The notes: generated by a model not told the origin, from the letters alone. Positions 1 through 7,739 are shown, counted from the stretch's first letter. The stretch: DNA of 34,404 nt from Methylobacterium crusticola (GCF_003574465.1 NZ_QOWC01000079.1:1-34404), one strand, 5' to 3'. Made by a program: numbers and translations.

Positions 1-110
1 CTCGCGACGCCGGCCGCTCACCCAACCGTCAAGCTCATCAGCCGGTTCTGAAACGGGGTCTTAGCGAGCGGTGGCGACCCTGGTTGGGGAAGCAAGCTGG
101 GGTGTAGAAA

Positions 111-134
111 GTCTCATTTGAGACGATAGAGCAT
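111..134 (+). promoter_or_regulatory. Putative RclR-type operator upstream of the secreted protein/oxidoreductase pair
   Basis: The stretch holds a perfect inverted repeat GTCTCA-TT-TGAGAC (111-124), which runs into TTTGAGACGATAGAGCAT (117-134). The same 18-mer with one mismatch occurs at 3189-3206, next to the AraC-type regulator gene. The box ends 84 bases before the ATG at 219. Sharing between the two promoter regions of this island suggests the binding site of the regulator encoded at 2194-3174. The repeat is visible in the sequence; the assignment to that regulator is inference. Confidence 0.55.
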
Positions 135-218
135 AATTTTGTCCGATGTAAGCATTCAAAGGATCTGTTGCCATTCCTAATGTAGCCCCACGTTCGCAAC
201 CAGGCGAAGGGGTGTCAC

Positions 219-551
219 ATGTCTCACGGTGCTTGCTCTTCTGGCCAGACCGTTGGCTGGACCACGAAGTCGAAGCTGGTCTCGACCGCGCTCGCCGCCC
301 TCGTTCTCGTCGGCACGGCGGTGACGCCTGCAGCGGCAGGGCACTTCCTGGCGGAGCCCCCCGCTGCCGCGAAGGCGGTCCGGCTGTCGCCGCTCCACAC
401 CACGATGAGCTTTCGGCGCGTGAGCGCCGTCGGCCAGACCAAGCCATCCGGTGCGGCCCTGGATTGGCGCGCCGGCACGACCTCCGGGCTCGACGCTCAA
501 AGTCATCGCCTGGATCAGCTCATCAGCACCACGATTTGCAGTCGCTGTTGA
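219..551 (+). CDS. Small predicted secreted protein, unknown function
   Basis: This encodes 110 residues with no family I recognise. Residues 17-41 look like a Sec signal peptide: TKSK gives positive charge, then a hydrophobic run (LVSTALAALVLVGTAV), then AAAG as a likely cleavage site. The mature part would be about 70 residues, basic, and ends with two cysteines (ICSRC). The start is favoured by a good ribosome-binding site, GAAGGGG at 206-212. The gene lies 119 bases upstream of the flavin oxidoreductase, behind the candidate operator at 111-134, so the two may be co-transcribed. By position it recalls rclB, the small periplasmic protein of the E. coli rcl operon, but I see no sequence similarity to it. 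A spurious reading frame cannot be excluded in DNA this rich in GC. Confidence 0.42.
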   Translation: MSHGACSSGQTVGWTTKSKLVSTALAALVLVGTAVTPAAAGHFLAEPPAAAKAVRLSPLHTTMSFRRVSAVGQTKPSGAALDWRAGTTSGLDAQSHRLDQLISTTICSRC

Positions 552-669
552 TCCGACGGATATCTAGCGCGACCGCAGCCGGAGATTGTCAACCGGATTG
601 CCGGAACGCGTTCCCGCCCGCCTCCGCCGAGGCAGACCTTTGCGTACGCTTATTTCCGGAGCCACGACC

Positions 670-2136
670 ATGAGCGCGACCGACCCATCACTCGACGCAA
701 ATCCGCGGCACGTGCAGGCAGGGGATGCGGAGGCAAGAACCGCATCCCAGCTGGAACACTTCGACGTGCTGATCCTCGGCAGTGGTCAAGGCGGCAAGCT
801 GCTGGCTTGGCATCTGGGGCGCACCGGGCGGCGGGTCGCCGTTGTCGAGCGCCGCTGGGTCGGGGGCTCGTGTCCCAACATCGCCTGTCTGCCCAGCAAG
901 AACGAGATCTGGAGCGCCAAGGTCGCGCACCTCGTGCGCCACGCCGCGCGGTTCGGGACCATCACCGGTCCCGTCACGACCGACATGGAGGCGGTCCGCC
1001 AACGCAAGCGAACGATGGTCGAGGGTGAGGTCGCGTTCCACCTCAAGGCATACCGCGAGGCCGGAGTCGACCTGATCATGGGCACTGGGCGTTTCGTCGC
1101 TCCGAAGACCCTGGAGGTGCGTCTCAACGATGGCGGCACGCGCGTGCTGACGGGCGATCAAGTGTTCCTCAATCTTGGAACACACGCGACCATCCCCGTC
1201 ATTCCCGGGCTCGCGGAGGCCGCTCCGCTCACCCACATCGAGACCCTGGAGCTTGATGCCGTGCCCTCGCACCTGATCGTGCTGGGTGGCGGCTACGTCG
1301 GCCTGGAGATGGCGCAGGCCCTGGGCCGCTTCGGGAGCCGCGTGACGATCCTCCAAGCCGGGCCTCAGCTCCTGAGCAACGAGGATGCCGATGTCGCCAC
1401 CGAGATGCAGGCGATCCTCGCTGCCGAGGGCATCACTGTTGTCACGCACGCCGAGACGCTGAGCGTGACGGGCCGCTCCGGGCAGGCGGTCAGCCTTGTC
1501 GTGCGCACAGGTGCCGGCGAGCAGACCATCGCGGGGAGCCACATTCTCGTCGCCGCCGGGCGTTCACCCAACACACAGGGGATCGGGCTGGAAGAGGCGG
1601 GCGTCACATTGACCGACCGAGGCTACATCCGCGTGAACGACCGTCTGGAGACCAGCGCGCCCGGGATATGGGCGCTTGGCGAGGCGGCAGGCAGCCCGCA
1701 ATTCACCCACGTCTCCGTCGACGACTTCCGGATCATCCGGGACAATCTCGCCGGAGGCCAGCGTAGCACGCACGACCGCCTGGTCCCGGCCAACATGTTC
1801 ACCGAGCCGCCGCTCGCCCGCGTCGGGCTGAACGAGCGCGAGGCGCAGCGCCAAGGCGTGACTGTCCGAGTGACGCGGCTGCCGATGAGCGCCGTGCTGC
1901 GGACGCAGACGACGGGTGAGACTCAGGGCTTCATGAAAGCGCTGGTCGGGGAGGATGATCGCATCCTGGGCTTCACCATGATCGGCTCCGAGGCCGGCGA
2001 GGTCTTGGCGGTGGCGCAGATGGCGATGCTGGCGGGCCTGCCCTACCAGCGGCTGCGGGATGCTGTCCTGGCGCACCCGACGATGGCGGAGGGGCTGGGT
2101 CCGCTCTTCGCGGGCGTGCCGCCACGTTCCTCGTAG
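670..2136 (+). CDS. RclA/MerA-type pyridine nucleotide-disulfide oxidoreductase
   Basis: This is a 488-residue flavoprotein of the dihydrolipoamide dehydrogenase/mercuric reductase/RclA family. An N-terminal tail of about 30 residues precedes the FAD-binding GSGQGG (residues 37-42). The redox-active disulfide motif is GGSCPNIACLPSK (Cys68 and Cys73). The NAD(P)-binding GGGYVGLE lies near residue 200, and the dimerisation domain ends in HPTMAEG, which supplies the family His-Glu pair. The motif differs from the usual CxNxGC by having Pro and Ala. The nearby RclR-type regulator and DUF417 protein suggest a role like E. coli RclA, a Cu(II)/oxidant-linked reductase for reactive chlorine resistance. 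A generic mercuric-reductase-like enzyme is the alternative; no other mer gene is present. ATG 670 is preceded by GGAG at 658-661. The same frame is open to 586, but that extension has no homology. Confidence 0.85.
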   Translation: MSATDPSLDANPRHVQAGDAEARTASQLEHFDVLILGSGQGGKLLAWHLGRTGRRVAVVERRWVGGSCPNIACLPSKNEIWSAKVAHLVRHAARFGTITGPVTTDMEAVRQRKRTMVEGEVAFHLKAYREAGVDLIMGTGRFVAPKTLEVRLNDGGTRVLTGDQVFLNLGTHATIPVIPGLAEAAPLTHIETLELDAVPSHLIVLGGGYVGLEMAQALGRFGSRVTILQAGPQLLSNEDADVATEMQAILAAEGITVVTHAETLSVTGRSGQAVSLVVRTGAGEQTIAGSHILVAAGRSPNTQGIGLEEAGVTLTDRGYIRVNDRLETSAPGIWALGEAAGSPQFTHVSVDDFRIIRDNLAGGQRSTHDRLVPANMFTEPPLARVGLNEREAQRQGVTVRVTRLPMSAVLRTQTTGETQGFMKALVGEDDRILGFTMIGSEAGEVLAVAQMAMLAGLPYQRLRDAVLAHPTMAEGLGPLFAGVPPRSS

Positions 2137-2193
2137 CGCCCTGAAGGCGCCGCTGCCCGCGCCGGCCACCGGCGTGGAACACGGCTGCCGCTC

Positions 2194-3174
2194 TCACGAG
2201 GGGAGTGACAGGACGGGCGGTTCCGCGGTCTGCGCGCCCCGACGCCATTGCGCCGGTGTCACGCCCACGTGCTGCTTGAAGGCGCGCTGGAAGGCGGCTT
2301 CGGACTGGTACCCGGCCATCTCCGCGACCGCGCCGGTGCTCGCGGACGGGTTCCGCAACTCGTTCGCCGCCAGGGTCATGCGGATGTCCGTCAGCAGCTC
2401 GCTGGCGGACCGGCCCAGTCTCTCCTGGAACTGCCGCGCCACGGTCGCCCTCGACATGTTGCAGAGGCGCGCCAGCTTGGGCAGCGTCCACGGGCGACCC
2501 GGCTCGTTGAACAGGGCCGACAGGGCCGGAGCCAGGCGGGCGTGGCCCGCCAGGGCCAGCAGGCCGACCGGCGTCTCTCGGGCCTCGCTGGCCAGTCGCA
2601 GCGTCAGCGTGAACAGGGCCGTGGACAGCGCGTCCAGCATGGCCCGACCGCCCAGGCTGTCGGACACTGCCTCATGGCGCATGAGCGACACGAGGCCGGT
2701 CAGCACGTCCCGGGCTCCGGATGACGTGGCGAACGCGCCCGGGTCGGCCGTTCGCACCACAAGCCGCGGCGGCAGGTAGTCCCGCAGCAGGCGGTCCTGG
2801 GGGCGCGTGAGCATGAAGTGCCCGCAGAGCATGTCCAGCCGCTCGCCCGCGCCCGCATTCTCGCTGATCAGCAGGTTGGAGCCCGTCCGCGTGTGCGCCG
2901 GCGCCGCAGGGGCTCCGCTGCCATCGTGGAGGACGTGCGCCTCCCCCTGCGGGAGCAGCAGGATGTCCCCGGCCGAGAGGCACAGCGGCGGGTCGCGCGA
3001 CGGATCCTCAAGCGTGGCCGTTCCAGCGACCACGGCGTGATAGGCCATCTCGCCGGCCCCTGCGCGAGGTTGGTCAATACGCCAGGGCGCGCCATAGACG
3101 CAGTAAATGTCGAGGCGACCGCGGACAGGAACGAGTGTGAGTAGGCGGCTGAGCCAGTCCACAGGTGGTGCCAT
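2194..3174 (-). CDS. AraC-family regulator, RclR type (cupin plus C-terminal HTH)
   Basis: This 326-residue protein has an N-terminal cupin-like sensor domain (about 1-130) and a C-terminal AraC DNA-binding domain (about 215-315). The HTH signatures are LARLCNMSRATVARQFQ and a second helix-turn-helix around AEMAGYQSEAAFQRAFKQHVGVTPAQWRR. The opening LSRLLTL...DIYCVYG and the later MLCG line up with the beginning of E. coli RclR as I recall it (LSRLLML...KNCVLG, IVCG). This places Cys25 and Cys117 at the two cysteines reported to sense hypochlorous acid (Cys21, Cys89). The gene converges on the oxidoreductase (57-base gap) and diverges from the DUF417 gene. A long inverted repeat lies just upstream, consistent with autoregulation and control of its neighbours. 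Confidence 0.87.
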   Translation of the reverse strand: MAPPVDWLSRLLTLVPVRGRLDIYCVYGAPWRIDQPRAGAGEMAYHAVVAGTATLEDPSRDPPLCLSAGDILLLPQGEAHVLHDGSGAPAAPAHTRTGSNLLISENAGAGERLDMLCGHFMLTRPQDRLLRDYLPPRLVVRTADPGAFATSSGARDVLTGLVSLMRHEAVSDSLGGRAMLDALSTALFTLTLRLASEARETPVGLLALAGHARLAPALSALFNEPGRPWTLPKLARLCNMSRATVARQFQERLGRSASELLTDIRMTLAANELRNPSASTGAVAEMAGYQSEAAFQRAFKQHVGVTPAQWRRGAQTAEPPVLSLPS

Positions 3175-3188
3175 GATGAGCCCGCTTG

Positions 3189-3237
3189 TTTGAGACGATA
3201 AAGCATTTCATTGCTTATCATCGGCATTAATCGTCTC
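3189..3237. promoter_or_regulatory. Operator candidate between the AraC regulator and the DUF417 gene
   Basis: A perfect inverted repeat GAGACGAT (3192-3199)/ATCGTCTC (3230-3237) flanks a 30-base AT-rich core. The left arm lies inside TTTGAGACGATAAAGCAT, which matches 17 of 18 positions at 117-134. It sits 15-63 bases upstream of the regulator's ATG and 144 bases upstream of the DUF417 gene. AraC-family proteins bind paired sites, and inverted half-sites in a divergent promoter fit that. The specific protein-DNA pairing is inferred. Confidence 0.6.
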
Positions 3238-3380
3238 GGATCAAGCTGGTAGACCGAGCTCGTGTTTGGCGTTTGGCCAAGCCGTGACCCGTTCCTCAGC
3301 GGGCCACCCCGCTGTCCGGCAACTCGGCGTCGGGCTGCCGCGACGGCATTCGCGCATGCGCCTACCGAAGGATCACAGCC

Positions 3381-3899
3381 ATGAACTTACTTGTCTCTCT
3401 GCTGGCTCGCACCGGTCTCCTCAAAGAAGATGTCGATTATCATCTGCTACGGGCCGCGATGGTCATCATCTTCGCTTGGTTTGGATACGACAAATGGTTC
3501 GAGGTCGAGATCAGGGGGCTTCTTCCCTTGATTACGCACGGCCCGTTCACCTCTTGGACAATCCCGGTCCTGGGCATTCGAGGCACGGCCATTTTCCTCG
3601 GCGCCTCCGAATGGACCTTTGGCACACTCCTGTTCCTGGGCTTCTGGAATAAGAAACTGGGCGTATTGGGCGCTCTCGGTTCCACTGCCACTTTCATCTC
3701 GACTCTGACGATCTTGCCGTTCGCGCCTGATGCCTGGGATGCTGGCGCTGGCGGATTTCCCGCCATGGCAATGAATGCCGCCTTCCTCCTGAAGGATCTC
3801 GTCTTGCTGGTCGTCTCAGTCTACTTGCTCAGACAAGACGTGGCTCGGGTGATCGCGGTTCACGACGCCGGTGGAGAGCCCGGCACTTTCACCAGCTGA
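3381..3899 (+). CDS. DUF417 (YkgB/RclC family) inner-membrane protein
   Basis: This 172-residue integral membrane protein has four hydrophobic segments, at roughly 24-36, 62-87, 92-112 and 132-148. Its pattern (FAWFGYDKWFEVEIRGLLPLI, then a central GxxEW motif and a late FLLKDLVLL) matches DUF417/YkgB. E. coli RclC belongs to that family and sits in the rcl reactive-chlorine resistance locus. The biochemical role of RclC is not established; the membrane location is clear from the sequence. The gene is divergent from the AraC regulator across a shared operator and is followed by a good terminator at 3919-3962, so it appears to be a single-gene transcript. It could instead be labelled DoxX-like, but length and motifs favour DUF417. 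Confidence 0.85.
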   Translation: MNLLVSLLARTGLLKEDVDYHLLRAAMVIIFAWFGYDKWFEVEIRGLLPLITHGPFTSWTIPVLGIRGTAIFLGASEWTFGTLLFLGFWNKKLGVLGALGSTATFISTLTILPFAPDAWDAGAGGFPAMAMNAAFLLKDLVLLVVSVYLLRQDVARVIAVHDAGGEPGTFTS

Positions 3900-3918
3900 C
3901 CGTATAAGGCCCAATCTC

Positions 3919-3962
3919 ACAGCGCCGCTGGACCCCAGCTCAGGGTTCAGAGGCGCTGTTTT
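3919..3962 (+). terminator. Rho-independent-type terminator after the DUF417 gene
   Basis: ACAGCGCC (3919-3926) pairs perfectly with GGCGCTGT (3952-3959), which leads into a TTTT run (3959-3962). An inner hairpin, GCTGG-ACC-CCAGC (3927-3939), lies inside the loop. It starts 20 bases after the stop codon of the DUF417 gene. The bases from 3963 to 4135 show no gene that I can support. Confidence 0.65.
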
Positions 3963-4135
3963 CGCCGGGCCCACCGCCAAGCCGGGATGCGGGCCGCGGA
4001 TGAGCCTTCGCTGTTCTGCCTTCGTGCTTCGTCCGGCGCAGAACGTCCGAAGCACTGCACTACTCAACAACCGGCCACTCTCGCGGAGGCGGATCATCTC
4101 CTCGGTTCGCCCGGCGATACAGACGACCTCGCCAG

Positions 4136-4756
4136 TCAGGTCCTGAGACGGCTCCTGTGGGCTGCCTGCTTAGCCCTGTTGCCACAAACCGCCATGCTGC
4201 ACCATCGCCGTGCTCGACCCCGAGTGTGGTCGGCAAACATCAGCGTGCAGGTATGACCCTCGCACGCCTTGATGTGCGTGAAGTTCTCATCACACACGAG
4301 CTGAGCCAGAGCCTCGGCAATCGGCTGGAGCAGGGAGTCCGGCGTGTGCCAATGACGGGAAGTCCGCAATGCAAGCTGCGCCACGCCCTCATCGTGCTCG
4401 GAGACGATCTGATTGAAGCGCTGATCCCGCTCGAGGAGCCTGTTGAGTGGCTTGAGCTCAGGTAGATCCTCGGGCGTGAGGGGGCGTCCTCGACGCTCGT
4501 CGACGAAGCCTCGGAACCACTCCCGCAATTGTCGAGCCCGGGCCGCGATGTCGTCGAGTTCACCGGGGGTCGCCCGGTCCCGAACGGCGGCGGACGTTGC
4601 CGCTCGCACGAGACCGGCCTGTTCCAGCCAGTTGAGCAGACCCTCACCGTCACCGATCCAGTCGATGGGTGTGTCGACCGGTGTCGCGATGGAATTGAGA
4701 AAATCGAGGCCTGGTGCGTCGGCCACGAAGATCGCTGGCGTGTGGTGATGGTCCAT
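4136..4756 (-). CDS. CGNR zinc-finger transcriptional regulator (ABATE domain)
   Basis: This 206-residue protein has the two-part CGNR/ABATE architecture. The N-terminal ABATE-like domain starts with FVADAPGLDFLNSIATP, and a C-terminal zinc finger carries CEGHTC...WCSMAVCGNRAK (four Cys, about residues 165-195). Members are regarded as stress-related transcription regulators that may bind a small ligand in the N-terminal domain. The start has AAGG at a suitable distance. The gene is divergent from the hydrolase operon starting at 5006, and the 249-base intergenic region contains several GGTTA-type half-sites. That makes it the probable local regulator of that operon; this link is inferred from position. 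Confidence 0.87.
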   Translation of the reverse strand: MDHHHTPAIFVADAPGLDFLNSIATPVDTPIDWIGDGEGLLNWLEQAGLVRAATSAAVRDRATPGELDDIAARARQLREWFRGFVDERRGRPLTPEDLPELKPLNRLLERDQRFNQIVSEHDEGVAQLALRTSRHWHTPDSLLQPIAEALAQLVCDENFTHIKACEGHTCTLMFADHTRGRARRWCSMAVCGNRAKQAAHRSRLRT

Positions 4757-4800
4757 TCCGTTGCCTTGAGAGCCGCTGGCAGTCTCGACCTATATGACAT

Positions 4801-4831
4801 CTAACCGGACAAATTGCATGGACCAGGTTAG
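4801..4831. promoter_or_regulatory. Inverted repeat CTAACC...GGTTAG in the CGNR promoter region
   Basis: CTAACC (4801-4806) and GGTTAG (4826-4831) form a perfect inverted pair with a 19-base gap, 45 bases upstream of the CGNR start codon. The GGTTA core recurs at 4942-4993 on the hydrolase side of the same intergenic region, suggesting one DNA-binding protein acts on both promoters. Confidence 0.35.
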
Positions 4832-4941
4832 GCGAGGCGCGTCCGAAATTTCCCTCACGAGCCGCTGCAGGAGCTTGGCACTGGCCGTTCAGGCACGATC
4901 CAGACTCGCCCGATCTCGTAACCATCTCAATAGCTGTTGAC

Positions 4942-4993
4942 TGGTTATCGCATCCGAACCATAACCCCTGCAACGACATTGAAGTGGTTATGG
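4942..4993. promoter_or_regulatory. Cluster of TGGTTAT half-sites before the hydrolase operon
   Basis: TGGTTATCG (4942-4950), CCATAACC (4959-4966) and TGGTTATGG (4985-4993) lie just upstream of the ATG at 5006. The last two form a perfect 8-bp inverted repeat. The density of this one word suggests an operator that blocks or directs transcription of the operon. The CGNR protein encoded next door is the obvious but untested candidate. Confidence 0.42.
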
Positions 4994-5005
4994 GATCAGA
5001 ACGCC

Positions 5006-5857
5006 ATGTCCGTCATCCGCTATCGCTCGGCCGACGTCGACGGCTTCAGGATTGCCTTCCGAGAGGCTGGCTCTCCCGATGCTCCGAAGCTGCTCCTGCT
5101 CCACGGCTTTCCGAGTGCGGGGCACATGTTCCGCGATCTCATCCCGCTCCTGGCCGAACGTTTCCATCTCGTGGCACCCGATCTTCCCGGATTCGGTCAG
5201 TCGGACATGCCGGAGCGGGATCGCTTCACTTACAGCTTCGACAACATCGCTTCGGTGATCGACCGCTTCACCGAGGTGATCGGCTTCGACCGGTTCGCGA
5301 TCTACGTCTTCGACTATGGCGCGCCGACGGGCTTCCGCATCGCTGCCAAACATCCGGAGCGGATCACCGGCATCGTCTCGCAGAATGGTAACGCCTACGA
5401 GGAGGGGCTCAGCGAGGGCTGGGGTCCGATCCGGGCCTACTGGCAGGATGCGTCCCCAGCCAACCGGGATGTCCTTCGCGACTTCCTGAAGCCGGAAACA
5501 ACGATCTGGCAGTACACGCACGGCGTCCCGGACCCGGCCCTGGTCTCGCCGGACGGCTTTTCGCTCGACAACTACTATCTGGGTCGCCCCGGAGCCGGCG
5601 AAGTGCAGCTCGATCTGTTCGGTGACTACAAGAGCAACGTCGCTCTCTATCCGGTCTTCCAGGAGTACTTTCGCACCCACAGGCCGCGCTTTCTGGCCGT
5701 GTGGGGCCGCAACGATCCGTTCTTCTTGCCGGCGGGAGCAGAAGCCTTCCGGCGCGACATCCCGGACGCGCAGGTGACCTTCTTCGATACGGGCCACTTC
5801 GCGCTCGAGACCCACGCGGCCGAGATCGCTGCCGCAATCCAGGCCTTCCTCGTCTGA
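5006..5857 (+). CDS. Alpha/beta-fold hydrolase with Asp nucleophile (dehalogenase/epoxide hydrolase-like)
   Basis: This is a 283-residue alpha/beta hydrolase. LLLLHGFPS (29-37) carries the oxyanion-hole HG motif, and PDLPGFGQSD follows at 58-67. The nucleophile elbow is FDYGAP with Asp103 in the nucleophile position, as in haloalkane dehalogenases and epoxide hydrolases rather than the Ser of esterases. The catalytic His lies in DTGHFALETH near the C-terminus, and VWGRNDPFF carries the acid region. The protein closely follows a widespread uncharacterised subfamily (SQNGNAYEEGLS block), so the substrate is unknown. It heads a same-strand operon with a quinone oxidoreductase, an SDR and a haloacid dehalogenase. 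ATG 5006 is preferred over the longer open frame from 4937, because that extension would include the operator repeats. Confidence 0.86.
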   Translation: MSVIRYRSADVDGFRIAFREAGSPDAPKLLLLHGFPSAGHMFRDLIPLLAERFHLVAPDLPGFGQSDMPERDRFTYSFDNIASVIDRFTEVIGFDRFAIYVFDYGAPTGFRIAAKHPERITGIVSQNGNAYEEGLSEGWGPIRAYWQDASPANRDVLRDFLKPETTIWQYTHGVPDPALVSPDGFSLDNYYLGRPGAGEVQLDLFGDYKSNVALYPVFQEYFRTHRPRFLAVWGRNDPFFLPAGAEAFRRDIPDAQVTFFDTGHFALETHAAEIAAAIQAFLV

Positions 5858-5941
5858 GCCTTGAGCCGGGATGCGGCCGATGCGCGTCCCGCCCCCCTCC
5901 ATCCTGCGCCCGGCCGGCGCCCAGCACAAAGGACCATTGTC

Positions 5942-6913
5942 ATGCGCGCCATCGTTCTGGACGGCTTCGGAGGCCTCGACGTTCTAACCTGCAAGGACAT
6001 CCCCGAACCCGAACCGCTGGCCGGCCACGTCGTCATCGAGATCAAGGCCTTTGGCATCAACCATGCTGAGGTGCACATGCGCCGGGGCGAATGGGCCGAG
6101 GCGGCGCCGGTCTCGGGTATCGAGTGCGTCGGTATCGTCAAGTCGTGTCCCGGCGGCGAGTTTCCGGTCGGAGCCAAGGTGGCGGCGCTGATGGGTGGCC
6201 TCGGGCGCACCATCAACGGCAGCTACGCCCAGTTCACCCGGCCTCCGGTCGGCAACGTTGCGCTGATCGAGGCGGACCTCCCGTGGGCTGAGCTCGCGGC
6301 CATCCCCGAGACGTACGCCACCGCCTGGACCTGTCTGTTCCGCAATCTCGATATCCAGACGGAACAGCTTCTGCTGATCCGCGGCGCGACCTCGTCGTTC
6401 GGCCAAGCCGCCCTCAAGATGGCGGTGAATGCCGGAGCTCGCGTCATCGCCACAACGCGCAATCCCGAGCGGTTCGCCAAGTTGCAGGCGTTGGGGGCGG
6501 AGCGCTGCGAGATCGAACGGCCGGATCTGTCGAAGCACATCTCCGACGCGAAGCAGATCGACGCGGTTCTGGATCTCGTCGGCAACAGCGTGGTCCTGGA
6601 CTCGCTCGCGACGCTCCGCCGGGGCGGTCGTTCGTGCCTGGCCGGCTGGCTGGGCGGCCTCGACCCGATCCCAGACTTCAACCCGCTGCTGCAGATGTCG
6701 AGCGGCGTCTACCTGACCTTCTTCGGCAGCTTCGTGTTCGGCACACCCGGCTTCCCGCTCGCCGACGTCCCGCTCGGGCGGATCGCTCAGGACGCCGCTG
6801 CAGGGCGGCTCGACGTGAAGCCTGCGCGCATCTTCGGCTTCGACGAGGTCCGCGAGGCGCATCGCCTGATGGAGGCGAACGCGGCCGGCGGCAAGATGGT
6901 CGTCGTGCACTGA
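5942..6913 (+). CDS. Zinc-independent quinone oxidoreductase (MDR superfamily)
   Basis: This 323-residue protein is of the medium-chain dehydrogenase/reductase superfamily, quinone oxidoreductase branch. The GroES-like N-terminal domain contains IKAFGINHAEVHMRRGE, and AAIPETYATAW precedes the nucleotide-binding domain. The cofactor site GATSSFGQAALKMA lies near residue 145 and differs from the usual GxxGxxG, with Ser-Ser-Phe-Gly. The structural and catalytic zinc ligands of alcohol dehydrogenases are absent, as expected for NADPH:quinone reductases. It starts at ATG 5942, 84 bases after the hydrolase and 26 bases before the SDR, consistent with one transcript. Likely reaction: NADPH-dependent reduction of a quinone or an activated C=C bond; substrate unknown. 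Confidence 0.87.
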   Translation: MRAIVLDGFGGLDVLTCKDIPEPEPLAGHVVIEIKAFGINHAEVHMRRGEWAEAAPVSGIECVGIVKSCPGGEFPVGAKVAALMGGLGRTINGSYAQFTRPPVGNVALIEADLPWAELAAIPETYATAWTCLFRNLDIQTEQLLLIRGATSSFGQAALKMAVNAGARVIATTRNPERFAKLQALGAERCEIERPDLSKHISDAKQIDAVLDLVGNSVVLDSLATLRRGGRSCLAGWLGGLDPIPDFNPLLQMSSGVYLTFFGSFVFGTPGFPLADVPLGRIAQDAAAGRLDVKPARIFGFDEVREAHRLMEANAAGGKMVVVH

Positions 6914-6939
6914 GCCCGATCCGATCGAAGGAGATCGAG

Positions 6940-7710
6940 ATGACGAAGACGGTCGCCATCGTGACCGGGGCCAGCCAGGGTATCGGTCGAGCCACGGCAA
7001 TGCGCCTGGCCCAAGACTTCTCGGCGCTTGTGCTGGTGGCGCGCAACCGCACCAAGCTCGAGGAGACAGCTTCGGCCGTGAGGGAAGGTGGGTCCGAAGC
7101 CCTCGTGATCGACCGTGATCTTGCCGAGCCCACGGCGGCCGCGACGGTTGTCGAGCAGACGCTGTCCGCGTTCGGGCGCATCGATGCACTGCTCAACATT
7201 GCGGGCGCGGTTCCCGGGCTGGACGTCTTTCAGATGACGGATGAGCAGTGGGATGTGGGCCTGGAACTCAAGCTTCACGGAGCGCGGCGCCTCACCGTTC
7301 AAGCGTGGGACGCCCTCAGGATGTCCAAGGGCACGGTCGTGTTCACGTCCGGTAATGCCGCCATGACCCCGAAGGCGGCCGCAGCTGCGGTGGGTGCGAT
7401 CAACGCGTGCATAGAGGCGTTGGCAAAGGCGTTCGCGGAACGCGGCATCGTGGATGACGTGCAGGTCAACTGCGTATCCCCGGGTGCGATCATGACCGAC
7501 CGCCGCACGGCGATGCTCGAGAGAGCTGCTGCGGCCAAGGAGATCAACATCGCGGAAGCGAAGCAGAGCTTCTTGAAACAGGCCGGCATCGCCCGTTTCG
7601 GGACAGCGGAGGAGATCGCGGACCTCATGGCATTCGCCGTCTCGCCGGCGGCGCATTGGATGACCGGGACCGTGCTCCGGATGGACGGTGGAGAGATCAG
7701 GTCGGTCTGA
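6940..7710 (+). CDS. SDR-family protein lacking the catalytic Tyr and Lys
   Basis: This is a 256-residue Rossmann-fold short-chain dehydrogenase/reductase relative. The cofactor motif TGASQGIG is at 9-16, NIAG (the NNAG equivalent) at 86-89, and the family serine is Ser137 (FTSGNA). The YxxxK motif expected about 13 residues later reads VGAIN (151-155), so both catalytic Tyr and Lys are missing. The rest of the fold, including CVSPGAIMTD and the C-terminal TGTVLRMDGG, is intact. It may therefore bind a nucleotide without normal dehydrogenase chemistry, or use other residues. The start has AAGGAGATCGAG upstream. It is in the middle of the hydrolase-QOR-SDR-HAD operon. Confidence 0.88.
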   Translation: MTKTVAIVTGASQGIGRATAMRLAQDFSALVLVARNRTKLEETASAVREGGSEALVIDRDLAEPTAAATVVEQTLSAFGRIDALLNIAGAVPGLDVFQMTDEQWDVGLELKLHGARRLTVQAWDALRMSKGTVVFTSGNAAMTPKAAAAAVGAINACIEALAKAFAERGIVDDVQVNCVSPGAIMTDRRTAMLERAAAAKEINIAEAKQSFLKQAGIARFGTAEEIADLMAFAVSPAAHWMTGTVLRMDGGEIRSV

Positions 7711-7739
7711 GTTCAGTCCCACTCTTCCAGGAGGCCATC

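Noticed and set aside
1..51. Possible 3' end of a gene entering the window (open frame ending at TGA 49-51)
   Set aside because: Only 16 codons are visible and none is recognisable, so it cannot be supported.
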